The notes beneath the pieces were generated by a model, which worked only from the letters and a program-made list of their open reading frames with translations, had not been told where the DNA came from and ran no database searches. The translations under genes were made by a program, and so were the position numbers. Source: Micrasema longulum (taxonomy: Eukaryota > Arthropoda > Insecta > Trichoptera > Brachycentridae). From it: DNA of 64,000 nt. Within the stretch, counting starts at the first letter, position 1, and each line of letters starts with the position of its first letter. The stretch is from the NCBI GenBank assembly GCA_022494885.1, contig JAGVSM010000824.1, positions 124,001-188,000 on the forward strand, given 5' to 3'. Below, piece by piece: positions 33,362 to 44,605 of the stretch.

Positions 33362-36300
33362 AAGAGAGAGATAACTTATGTAAATTCTTGATACTTTCGA
33401 GCACAATTTTATATTTATTTATACCAACAAGTTTGTCACTAAGCAAAACGACTTAAAAACTAATTTTTTGAATGAACCTTTATTGCAACCCACACGAGAA
33501 CAATTTCAATTTTTTCGCCTTTGTTAATCAATCAGTGAAATTATTTTGGTAAACATATGATTTTTAAAAACAAAAGTATAATTTTTGAGTTTTTTTTCCA
33601 AATGTCTTTTCCATTAAAAAAAAATATCCCTTTTTATTGCTTTTGTTAAGATTTTCAATTAATTATTTTCATCACATCGTTGGTAGCAACAGCGGCCCAA
33701 GCCACAAACTAGCGGGTGGCCAATGCTAGGTATTTTATATACTTACACGGTCCCACAGCCCGCTTTATGAAGTAAAATAACGGTGATATTATATTATTTT
33801 TGATATGTTAAAAACTAGTCGAAAACGACAAAAAGGCTTGCCACTAGTTTATGTAAACATGTGCGTAAAAGCTCTTATCTCAATACTTTAAATAATTGTT
33901 TACACTATACCACCTATGCAATGATAACAGCTGATTGATGATTGATGATTTTTGACAAATTTATTCATAACACTCAATTCTTCTGAACATATACACATGC
34001 TTAAAGCAAGAAATTTCTTTAGATAGATAGATAAATAGATAAATATATATCTTAAATCGAAATATTTGTTATTTTAAATAAACGAAATCTATAAAATTCG
34101 AATGTTTGCAATATGAAAGGCTTAAATGTGGAAAGTAATCACCGGATCTGTCATGTTTTATTAATTGCGAGGAAACGTAAATTAATCTGTTTTGACATAA
34201 ATTGAATTGTTACGGTAGGGAACCTCCTAACTCAAACATAATTAAGAAGAACAGGTGTTCTTTAAATTATTAATAAACCGATTATCTAAGATAAGGTCTG
34301 TCTTAATTAATTGAGAAGTGAAAATGAAATTTATTGAAGTAATATTAATAAAATGAGTAGGCATTCTTATTTTAAAGGGAAAAATGTTACGCAATTTTTA
34401 TTAAGTTTTGTAAATATTACCACTCAGAATAATTGTTTGATTATAATGAAAAAAAAAAACGTGTGTGTCTCATCAAATATTATGTTACTCTTAATTAGGA
34501 TATTTTTATCCGTTTGAATATGCATAATCTTTATTTTAGGTACTTATTCAATTTCATGCATACATCAACCCAGGTACACATACCCACTCACCCTTATATT
34601 ATACACTTACTTATTTTTCATTATTTACTTTGTAATTTTTATCAGTGAAATAATTTGACTGGCTTTGTGATTATTTTTTTATTTCTTTTTATTTTTACAG
34701 TTTTACCATATTATGTTTTTCGTGTTTCGCTAGATTTACGACGAAATATTTATTCTCAAGCCCTTGTCCCTTTGAAAAATAATTTTCCTTTGGCGCTTTA
34801 TTTGCCGTAGGCTTTGTAATCAAATTGTCTCATAACTTGGTAAATTCACTACCAATGATGATTCTACGCTTCTGTAGCTAAAATACCGAAATACTAGCTT
34901 AATTTAATTATGATCGCCATAACACTCAGTCTAAAAGTTCTCACAAAATTTGTCTTTTATCTTGCTTGTGATCATTAAATCTTTTCTTTCTAAATTATTG
35001 TGAGCGAGATTTGAACGTGATATTTTAAATCTGGCTAATTTCAAAAATGCCCATGTTGCTTATTAAGACAGTAATTTTAAGGACGTTGAGATGTTATCTT
35101 CTTTGAAGCACGTTTACAATTTTCCAAAAATGAAATAAATTATTTTTGTAATTTGGTTGTCCAAATGGATAAAATTTATATCAAGAAAAAATACTTTCTG
35201 ATTTTTTTTTAAAATCATCTAGTTTTTTAAAAAGAAAGATTTTTTTTTTTGTGGAATAAACAATAAATACTCTTCATTGTGCCTCATTTGTTAAATGTTT
35301 AAAAAAAAAAACTAATTGCACCTTGCATTTTCTTGACAAATTTTCATGTTTTAGGTATATTTTGATTAAATAATCTGCTATGAAGAATACTTTGATTTAT
35401 ATTATAGATATTTTAAATACTAACTTAATATAAATACTTATATAAAAATACAAACCGACTTTTTTATGCATACCGGTTTTTAGACGTACCCTCCTTTTCT
35501 TTGCCTGTTCACCTCGTTAGTTAGTGCAATTAATATCCCGATGAAGAGACAATTACATTTCTAAACCTGTTGACATATAAAAGTTAGTAAGTGGTAATAT
35601 AGAAATATTTGATAACATTTATTAAACACTTTGTTTCTTGAAGAAGTGCGTAAAATAATATAATATTTACTTTTCTGGCATAATGGTATTTTTTTAATGT
35701 ACAATTAGGGCTTTGATTATTCAAAAAGCGTTAAATGTATTTATCTACTTTGTTTATATTCATTTACAGATATCAATGTTTGTTTAGTTTTTTTTACCAA
35801 AAAATTAATGAGATGCACGAAAAAACTTCGGATAACATAAGCACAAAGTATTTAAGTACCAAGTATTATTGAATTATTAATATAAAAATTCCATGTTTTA
35901 GGTACAAAGGTTAAAATAGAAATATGAAAACAATTATGAAAATTTATTTAATTACCAACAAACATTTTATTTACCCAATCAAACCGCTTTCTATTTAAAA
36001 AAGGCTTAAAAAAACACTAACAAAAATTGTAAAAGAAAACAAAAATAATTCAGTAGCTTAACCCTTTAAAAATATTTTTTCTTTCACAGCAATAGAAATT
36101 TATTACTCATGTTTTAATCTTATTACGCTTGGAAATTATGAAAACTTTTTTGGAGACATAATTCTTTAAAGAATGGCATCCGCATAAGAAGCTTATGACC
36201 CAAGATAAGCTTTGAGTAAAGCAGTACTTTGAGGATAAATTCAAGATGAATTTCTTCTAGAAACTCTTGGCAACCTTCAAAAGTGTTTTATTTGTCTTGG

Positions 36301-37384
36301 ATGCCTCAAATAAATCAGCGTTCTAAAATTTATTTTGAAGTGTCATATAAATCAATATCACAATAAATCACGTCTTTACAATATAATTTTATAAAAAATA
36401 TACGAAGTAATCTTCTGTTTCTAGTCTAATCAATATAGATAAGATGAATGTTATCGGAGAAAAAACTCAGTACTTAAAAAAAAAAACAGTATGAAAAAAT
36501 ATCAATTTAATACGCTATAAAAAGTATACGGCAAATAGGTATTTCTTTTTTATCAAATTGAATTACGGGATAACTATCGGGATTTACATTTATCACATTT
36601 GTCAATTGACATTTATATAGCGAAAAAAAAGTCTTTTTTTTTTTAATAAACATTCCTGTCCTCATCCATTCCTTTATTTGTTTTAAAAGTTTTATAAAAG
36701 TTAATTTTATTTACTTTAAAAGTATAATAAATAAATATTATATTTACTATTCTTTCAGAAGTAAGGGCATTTATAAGGTTCATAACATGTTATTGGCTAG
36801 ACTTTCGTTTTCTCTTCTCAAAAATGTCTCATGTTTTTTGGGTTTCTAAATATAAAATTGGTTTAACTTCTCAGTTTAAAATCCAGTGCATGACCACAAA
36901 AATGGATATTATATTCTTAAATGAAATCAAATAATTTAAAATGCTAATAAAAGTTTTATATTATACCATCTCACCTTATAATTAAAGTAATGTTTTAGTA
37001 TCGGAATCATTTATAAGATTAATCAATGTAATTTATTCATTCAATTATATGTTTCTCGTTGAAATCAAATGTAATAAAAATGACTGATTTTCATTTAAAA
37101 GGTACTTAAATATTTGACCTAGTCCCAAAATAAAGCGGCCTTAAATTTTAAGTTACTTCGATTGTACCTATTACATACAATATTAATTAGATAATTTACT
37201 CTTAAGTACATTCACGTTGATAAGAATTAAGCACTCTAAAATGTAATCCATTTTCAAAAAGAAAATATTTTTTTGAATAAGGCCATACGATGTTTTAAAC
37301 GAAAAATTAGTTACGAAAAACGAGAAATAAAGGATAACCAATACCGAGTTATTTTACAATCAGATAAAATAATAACTAGTTAAC
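33362..37384. other. Gene-free AT-rich stretch
   Basis: No gene or recognised repeat in about 4 kb. A short AGAT/AAAT microsatellite occurs at 34020-34050. This could be intron or intergenic; the sequence cannot tell. Confidence 0.45.
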
Positions 37385-37622
37385 TACTTTGAGTAGAAAA
37401 CTCCTTGATGATTTTTCGAATGTTTGAGTTTACTGTTTACCATATTGTTTTTTTTTAAATATATTTTTTATTATTCTGATTCTATATTTGTGGTGATATA
37501 CTCATGTATCTGTGTCAACTGATTGCTCGTCCCATCTTAACACAGGATTTTAAGTCTCATGGAGTTGAGACTTATGTCTCAAAAGTTATACACTAAACTT
37601 ATGTACGTAAATAAATAAATTT
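37385..37622 (+). mobile_element. LINE 3' tail, same family as 4.4-5.2 kb
   Basis: It starts in the last codons of the polymerase ('agaaaactccttgatgattt') and runs through the shared 3' UTR ('tgctcgtcccatcttaacac', 'tctcatggagttgagactta') to 'aataaataaa'. Confidence 0.8.
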
Positions 37623-38438
37623 AGTAATGTTTTAAATATGCATAATTAAACATGTATAACAAAATTTATGATAGTGGGAAAAAATGTGCGTCAATATAAC
37701 ATAACACGTGTTCAAGCAAATATTACACAAATATGCATTCCACTACGTTGGGATAATCATACATCTTGCAGAATACCTTCATCTTCTTAAAAAAATTAAG
37801 TATCCTAGAGATACATGGGACCACAAACCAATTCTAATAATTGTTAATTATTAAGGAAAATGACATAAGTAGTCGTATTAATCAAAAATCTCAAGAATGA
37901 CGGCAGCTGGAGATGGACAAATTTGTTTTCTAGCATCACATATTTGGCTTATCATTTTTTAAAAACAGTAATTTTCATGAGACATTTTATGTTTTTTACA
38001 GCAAACAACTTTTGCGTATAAATCTTTAATATTGTATGAAAAAAAACTGCATTTAGTAGACAAACAATAATTCAGATACACAATGCGTGCGTTCATTAAC
38101 GAAGCTCTATTGTCATAAATGCATAAGTAAATTCTATCGTGAGAATTAGAATCACCATGAATGTAGATAGTGATTCATTAAATTGTTATTCACAATGCAT
38201 TTTATTTCTTTAGCATGTATTCTATTCGAGATACTATCACAGATTTATGTTTATAAGATATTTTTAAAGAAACGGAATAATAATATGGTTGTGGTCTCAT
38301 ATTAAAAATATTTTTTTAATCAAATTATGTTTTCATTTCGAATAACCTGAAACCTAGTTACAATTTCAGGTAAAATATATATAAGGCTGTCGTAGTTAGA
38401 AGTTTCATAGTAAAAAAAGCTATCTCATAAATTGTAAA
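37623..38438. other. AT-rich spacer
   Basis: Nothing recognised. Confidence 0.4.
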
Positions 38439-38609
38439 GGTGACCTCCGTGGTAAAGCGTTAAGACACAAGACTCACGCAAGGAAGGTCCCGGGTTCGAT
38501 TCGAAAACACAATAATTAAATCTGACTTTTCTCAAGTCTCGGTATTCTGTAATGTAATTCATCACTGTAAATGGTTGGACCTTCTGGTCTATTGCGGTGT
38601 AAAAAAATA
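38439..38609 (+). mobile_element. tRNA-derived SINE family A
   Basis: It has 'ggtgacctccgtggtaaagc', 'gtcccgggttcgattc', 'ttttctcaagtctcgg', 'aattcatcactgtaa' and 'cttctggtctattgcggtgt' in the same order as 42.7 kb. It is somewhat diverged and lacks bases around the B box, so it is likely an old copy. Confidence 0.85.
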
Positions 38610-39914
38610 AGATATTCTAAATTTATTTGTTCAGTGTGATTCACTTATTTAATATTATTTGGAAACTAAGCTGATTTCAAAATAATTAGAGCCTTTTTTA
38701 CTAAGATTACCTAGTTTTAAAGACTGTACATTGATTTTTGTTTATGTGTTTTAAAATAATATCATAATTAATTATATCAAGTAAATTAATAGACACGTTA
38801 TTCTTATACTTACTTATATTGAGTTGCCTTCAACGACTTTTTATAAACACAGCAAATCAAGATACGCATGCAGCTATTTATGTAAGAAATACACATATTT
38901 TTTAATTCATATTTATTTTTGTGTTACTCGTTACCATAGAAAAGACACTATCTGACAGCTGTCAAAATTATCCACATGTTCCGAAAATAATATTGTATTT
39001 ACGAATAAATATAATAAGTATATCTGTTTTCTGTTTTACAATTGCAATGCAATCAGAATTTTTTTTTTATTATTATTTATCATTAGGTTATCAATCTGAG
39101 AATAAATATTTGTTTATATATCGTTATACTAGCGGTATGGCTTTTAAAGGTTCTGTAATTTTAAAATTACTCCACGTGTGCGTTCTGCTAATTGGTGAAT
39201 TGACTTCCCTTAAACCGGATATATACCATGACACCCTATAATTGATTGATTTGAAAGAACTAGTGGCATCGTTCAAAGCAGTTAGTTTTTATTTGAATCA
39301 TTTTTATTATTTGTTTCATACATTGTCAAGAAACATCACCGTACAATTTAATGCTCTAATTTTTACTGCGCGTAAAAAATCATTTTTTATATCCAATTTT
39401 CCGTAGCACTGAGATTCTTCTTTAAAGCATGTTTTTGTCACACACGATAGCATATTTCTCTGTATCCTCACGTTTGATCATGACGAAAGACCGTTAGAAA
39501 AAAGGGACATGGTAGGCAATTACCCACAAATTGACATACCATTTTCCTTAAGCTAGTAACGCGTCTACTTAATTATTCCCCATTGACATAGCTATTTAGA
39601 ACAAATTCTATCATTCCACTTTTTATAAGTCAATAATAAATTTTTACTAAAAGCAAATTTAAGTTGAACTAATGAAGCATATTATTCAGCAAATGGGTCG
39701 GACTCGCAAACCATCTGCTATACGCAACACAGCAAAACATTTTGACAATCGGTTAACCATAGTTTACTACACTTGACCAAAGTTTCACTATCCATTTGAT
39801 ATAACTGCGTCACAAATGAGTCAGGACTCATTACGTTTGTATTGTTTTAGCAATTAACGTCAACATCACATGTAATGTTCAACACTTTAAACTCGTCGAT
39901 CCCGCGAAAACAAA
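38610..39914. other. Gene-free AT-rich stretch
   Basis: A 106-codon frame at 38921-39241 is rich in aromatic and aliphatic residues but resembles no family I recognise and is probably chance. Confidence 0.4.
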
Positions 39915-40010
39915 TTCATTCTCGTCCTTTCCCTCATGACTGAGGATGGCGGCTGCACTCCATGATTTTTTTGTGGTCTGCATCCAGGTGATCCTGTTCT
40001 AGGCAGAGCA
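39915..40010 (-). mobile_element. Possible LINE 3' end fragment
   Basis: 'ccctcatgactgaggatggc' resembles the reverse complement of the sequence around the natural stop of the 33.3 kb LINE ('gatcctcagcaatgagggac'). The rest is too diverged to confirm. Confidence 0.35.
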
Positions 40011-40023
40011 AAGGATACTATAC

Positions 40024-40146
40024 CCGTATGAAGAGACAAAACTTAAGGCGAGGAAACTACATTCTAATCTCAAATGTGGAGAATAACCCGAAGGTGAAAA
40101 CAATAGAATGTACTTTCCTCACCTTAAGTTTTGTCTCTGCATACGG
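40024..40146. mobile_element. Long inverted repeat, 42 bp arms (hairpin element)
   Basis: Arms at 40024-40065 and 40105-40146 are reverse complements with only three mismatches, around a 39-base loop. They contain 'agagacaaaacttaagg' and are less AT-rich than the flanks. Weaker pairing continues a few bases outward. Size and shape fit a very small MITE or a hairpin RNA source. Confidence 0.85.
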
Positions 40147-40746
40147 CTATTAGTGACTAAAGACTACTGCGTATATTTAACCCAAGATAACCCCCAGCTC
40201 ACACACAAATGTAATGTTTTGTATATACGTTTATAAAAATATTTTTTCTTTTCTTTAGGAAACATACAGTTCAGTTACATAGTTTATATTTTACAAACTT
40301 AGACTTAACTCTAATGGACCAGTGAAGTTTCCATATTATAAAGTAATTATATGTAAGGTTATTAATTAAAGTACAAAAAGAGAAGGAAAATAAACATAAA
40401 TATAAGTTGTTCAAAAATTAAAATTAAAGTAAAAAAATGAAGAAAACTTGTAAAAGTACTTAAAAGTTAATAATAAAAATAAAAAATGAAAAACATGCTA
40501 TAATGAAAAAATAAAACAAAGTAATAAAACTGTACAAATAAAATTTGTACAGCTAAATATATGTATAAACAACTATATATATATACTATGCAATATTTGT
40601 TATTTACAAAAATAACTTCAAAAACAAAAAAATAATTAATAAAATCCAGACGGTTTCCGATGACACTCTATCTACCTATATGGATGTTTGTCTGTAAACT
40701 CTTGAACATAACCAAAACAATATCAACATATGAACAATACTAACTG

Positions 40747-40950
40747 GGATAAGAATATGTTTTCAGGCGTTGCCTAGTTAAGTAGGTAAAATATAATAAA
40801 TTTCTGCTTTTTTACTTCACAAATGTCAAAAAATGGAAGAGTTAAAGATATCTGAATGTTTAAACGTATGAAAAATAGTGAAAATGGCCATTTAAACCAG
40901 CTTATGACATATTTTAACTCTGTAAATTACTAGACTTCTATATTCCCTCT
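40747..40950 (+). mobile_element. MITE family A, diverged copy
   Basis: Shares 'ttttcaggcgttgcctagtt' and 'ttacttcacaaatgtcaa' with the 50.4 kb copy, then a decayed core ('aaatggccatttaaaccagc') and 'actagacttctatattccct'. Confidence 0.65.
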
Positions 40951-41049
40951 CAAAAAATAAAAAAACATAAAATAATATAAATAAGATAAATAACGATTTG
41001 GAAAATATCTCAAAATGCTTAAATGTGGATAAATTAAAATTTAATATCT

Positions 41050-41360
41050 CAAAAACAAAATATATGAATATTGGGAGAAAAAATATACCCCAGAGATATA
41101 ATATTAAACAAGAGATAAAAAAAAGATAAGATTACCAATGAGAAGAAAAACCGAATCTCAAAACTCATTGTTCAAGGGATTGAAGCTGTACAATGAGTTA
41201 CATGGAGTAATAAACGAGATACATAGAAAAGATCGAAATATATAAAATCAATTAAAAAAAATGTTATTAAGAAAATTTGATAAAAAAAATTGTTATGTAA
41301 TACAAAGTTTATATTAGTTTTTAAGATGTTATGAAGTTACTTAATAAAGCATAAATAAAA
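41050..41360 (+). mobile_element. LINE relic, polymerase C-terminus and tail
   Basis: One frame reads RLPMRRKTESQNSLFKGLKL, then YNELHGVINEIHRKDRNI, a stop, and NQLKKMLLRK. This is the 'SLFYKGLxxYNxLPxxIK' end of Jockey/I-like ORF2. The 3' tail ('aaagtttatattagttttta...acttaataaagc') recurs at 41984-42068. Confidence 0.75.
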
Positions 41361-41621
41361 AAATAAAATAAATAAATGAAAAAACAAATGAAAGGCATTG
41401 AAATATTTCAAATTAATTTGATAAATAATGTGAATTTGATAAGAATTGTCTATTAATCTCCCTAATTTAATGTTGCTATTTAACATTTAAGTCATATTTA
41501 AGTTTATATGTTAAAATGAAGGAAATATATATTTTAAACAAAAAAAATCCTACAATACCTTTCAAAAGTTATTATGTTAAGCAACTTAAATATCTCATTT
41601 TATAATTTTCTTCACCACGTT

Positions 41622-41745
41622 ATAGTATGTATGTGGTTGTATGTGTATGTGCGTGAGGGTGAATGTGAGAGGGTGTGTATGCGTGTGTATGATTATATAT
41701 GAGTGCGCACGCATGCGCATTTGCATGCATATGTATATAAACGTA
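41622..41745. repeat. Imperfect (TG)n and alternating purine-pyrimidine tract
   Basis: GT-rich repeats pass into 'gagtgcgcacgcatgcgcat' and 'ttgcatgcatatgtatata', a strongly alternating stretch that could adopt Z-DNA. Otherwise an ordinary decayed microsatellite. Confidence 0.8.
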
Positions 41746-41983
41746 TTTATAAAAAATGATTTATATGACTAATAAAATATTTTTAACATATGTGTATTTT
41801 GTACATAAATTATTAATATTATAATCCCACAGCAAGCACCAGAGGTTACCTCTTTTTTGGTGTGGTATTTCGCTTCGTTTTTTTGTTTCTACAATTTTGC
41901 GTTATTATGTGATTCTTTTTGTCAAAAGGTTGTAACTTCATATTTTATTAAATAATGTAAAAAATAAAAATAAATGTTTTTGA

Positions 41984-42068
41984 GAAATTTTGATAAAAAA
42001 TGTAATGTTATTAAAAGTTTATATTAGTTCTTAAGATATTATGAACTAACTTAATAAAGCGTAAATTA
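41984..42068 (+). repeat. Second copy of the 41 kb LINE tail
   Basis: It repeats the 3' tail of the 41.05 kb element in the same orientation with scattered differences, ending 'cttaataaagcgtaaat'. No polymerase codons remain. Confidence 0.7.
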
Positions 42069-42702
42069 AAATATTTTCTTTCCCTGTCGCAACAAATTTA
42101 GATCTAAATAACTTTTTTGAGAGTAAATAGAGCCTGTCTTCAAACATTTGGACACTCTCAAAACAATGTTATAAATAGTAAGTTGTCAAAAAAAAAAAAA
42201 AAATGATTGAATTTTTTTATTTTAATCGCAATGTTATCATTAAACTTCGTATCTCTTAAAGGGTTAAAATATTTATTCAAGCCTCAGAAATCTGCTGTCC
42301 AATCATGAAACGACCGTTGCATATTTTAACAATTCGAATTTCGAATCACAGTGAATCGAAGTGCAGTTTTGAAGCGAGTTCATTAGCCCCCAGTGCATCG
42401 TTGACTGCCACGAAACAGGGTGACTATAATTTATCGAGTGATTTGAAATGCTGTGCATTATTACGCACGCGATGTATAAAACTATTCTGATCATGACACA
42501 ACGACGGTCCCGAATGAATAGCAATCGCTGTCAATTGATTCAGCTTTAAACGAGACACGGAACACGAAAAATGCGTTCTTCGAATACATTTCTATGGATG
42601 TACCTACCTAAAAACATTTACCTTATTGAATAATATTCCATCAGAGACTGAAAACATTTTTGTTAAGGGTACACCCAAGTCGAAGCATTAAAATGTGGCA
42701 TT
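42069..42702. other. AT-rich spacer
   Basis: Nothing recognised; the short frames at 42303-42524 on both strands shadow each other. Confidence 0.4.
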
Positions 42703-42879
42703 GGCGGCCTCCGTGGTGCAGTGGTCAAGACGCTTGATTCACGCACGGAAGGTTCCGGGTTCGATTCCCGGTAAGAACACAAAAATTAAAATGTGATTTT
42801 TCTCAAGCCTGGGTGCTTTGTGATGTAATTCATCACTGTAATTAGGCCTCCTGGCCTGTTGTGGTGCATAAAAAAAAAT
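42703..42879 (+). mobile_element. tRNA-derived SINE family A (well preserved)
   Basis: It begins 'ggcggcctccgtggtgcagt' with a good A box (TGGTGCAGTGG) and an exact B box (GGTTCGATTCC), followed by a body containing 'tttttctcaagcctgggtgc', 'tgatgtaattcatcactgta' and 'ggcctcctggcctgttgtgg', then an A-run. The minus-strand frame across it, containing PGIEPGTFRA, is an artefact of the SINE. Confidence 0.93.
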
Positions 42880-43675
42880 GGAAAAAGAGCTTTTAATCTG
42901 AATCTCTGCTTTTGGCTGATCTATTTGCACAGTCTGTTATTCATCTTTATGAGGATTATTTTTAAAAAAACATATGGAGGCTCATATTCGTTTAAGGTAA
43001 TATTTTTATTTAATTGTGAATACAATAATTGTTTAATCCTTTTTACACTTAAAATTATGATTTTTCAATAAAATTTTATAACTCGTTTCTATAATATCTT
43101 TACCTTAGAGGATAAAACACGGGAGTCCATTTTTTACTGTTTTGAAGTTGAAAATACAGAAATTAATTATCGCAGTAAGTTGTTTTATACGTGAAATAAC
43201 GAGGTTCCCTTTCGTCATAAAAATGCTTTTTTAAGTTAAATTAACTTCAAAAGTCCACTTTGTTTAAATAGAAAAAACATCAGTCGCCCCACGCACGCTA
43301 TTAAAATATGATATTTTATCATCAAAATAATGATTAATATAAATTGAAAAGTTTAGAGTTTAAATTATATCATTTGGTGCCAGAAAATATGATCTTTTGG
43401 AAATTTTCCAATCACAAAGTCTTGTTTCCTGAACATTTCGTTCAATGTGACATCCGTGGTTTATCTTTTAAGGTACAGGACTGGTGTTCCAAATGCTCTC
43501 GCGGCCGTATTATCTCAACAAAAAAAGGGAAAAACCGTTTTCTCGTGCCATGAGTGTGGTTCAGAATAGCACCCTAGATACATATACAAACATTCGTGTT
43601 TGTTAGTCAAAATTCTTTTTGGAAGGTCGTTTATTTATTTTAGAAATAAATGAGCGATACTTAAATTCACAAATT

Positions 43676-43862
43676 AAGAATAACCAGTGACTGGCTTCAT
43701 CGCTTTCGATCCACGCTGCCTACAAACTGAAGCTTGATCACCGGCCTACCATCAGCGTAGGAAGCGCATTCCACCATGCTGCTCTTAAGCCTGGATACCC
43801 ACCTACCATCAGCGTAGGATTCACCACTGCCACCAAATTTGTAGATGGAAGTATCACTCGTC
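43676..43862 (+). repeat. GC-richer repeat family G with internal duplication
   Basis: 'cctaccatcagcgtagga' occurs twice (about 43746 and 43802), 56 bases apart. The outer blocks 'aataaccagtgactggcttc' and 'ccaaatttgtagat' also bound the copy at 53023-53115, which lacks most of the middle. No coding frame was recognised. Confidence 0.6.
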
Positions 43863-44036
43863 TTATAAAAGAAATAATGATATTATAAAATATAATAAAA
43901 GTTTAAATAACTTAATGATAACATATGTATTGGTATTTTATAAATAGTTGTCAATGTTTTGCGTTGTTGATTATTTGATAAATTCGTGTTGAAAAAAAAA
44001 ACCAAAATGTGGATTTTAAATTGTATGATTTTTTAA

Positions 44037-44605
44037 AAATATATTTATACTTGCGCTTACCCGCGGCTTCTCTCGCATGGTATTAGGGAGAAATTACTCA
44101 GTAAATTAATTAGTTTCTCATTTTCCAAAATAAATTTCCCGATTAAGGGCAAATATTTTTTCGGGATAAAGAGTATCCTGAATTGATTGCCGGTTCTCCA
44201 ACTATCACTAGTTTAAAAAATACATTTTTTTTTAGTTTATGGCGATATAGCATCATTATTCTGTTCACTTATACACAACCATATTATAACAAAAAATAAA
44301 CGGAAACGCAAACCAAACTACCTTTAGATGAAACAAGTCAATTATGGAGTTTGAAGAATTAATTTCAAATAAATATTTTTTTAAAACCCACCTTACTTCC
44401 TATTCATTTGCAAATAATATTTTTCATTGATGCTATATTTTATTATATAACGTTTTTAATTTAGGAATAAATAACAAGATGCTTATAACATTTTTCAACT
44501 CTTCGGCTAACCTTACGTAAAAAAATCACGTCGATCAGTTGCTCCGTTGAGACGTGAAGGAAACTCAAACAAACAGATAAACACACTTTCGCATTGAGTA
44601 GGCAT
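44037..44605 (+). repeat. Family F repeat, longest copy
   Basis: It starts 'acccgcggcttctctcgcat', passes 'tttcgggataaagagtatcc', 'attgccggttctccaac' and 'ggcgatatagcatcattatt', and ends 'aaaatcacgtcgatcagttg', 'gagacgtgaaggaaactcaa' and 'cacactttcgcatt'. Repeats with this start and end are very common in arthropods and are probably tied to a LINE 3' end. No coding part is present. Confidence 0.75.

Noticed and set aside
42703..42775. Functional tRNA gene
   Set aside because: The same head plus body recurs at four sites in the window and lacks a paired acceptor stem, so it is a SINE.
42739..42930. 63-codon minus-strand frame containing PGIEPGTFRA
   Set aside because: It is the reverse of the family A SINE; such peptides arise from the SINE head in many genomes and are not a gene.
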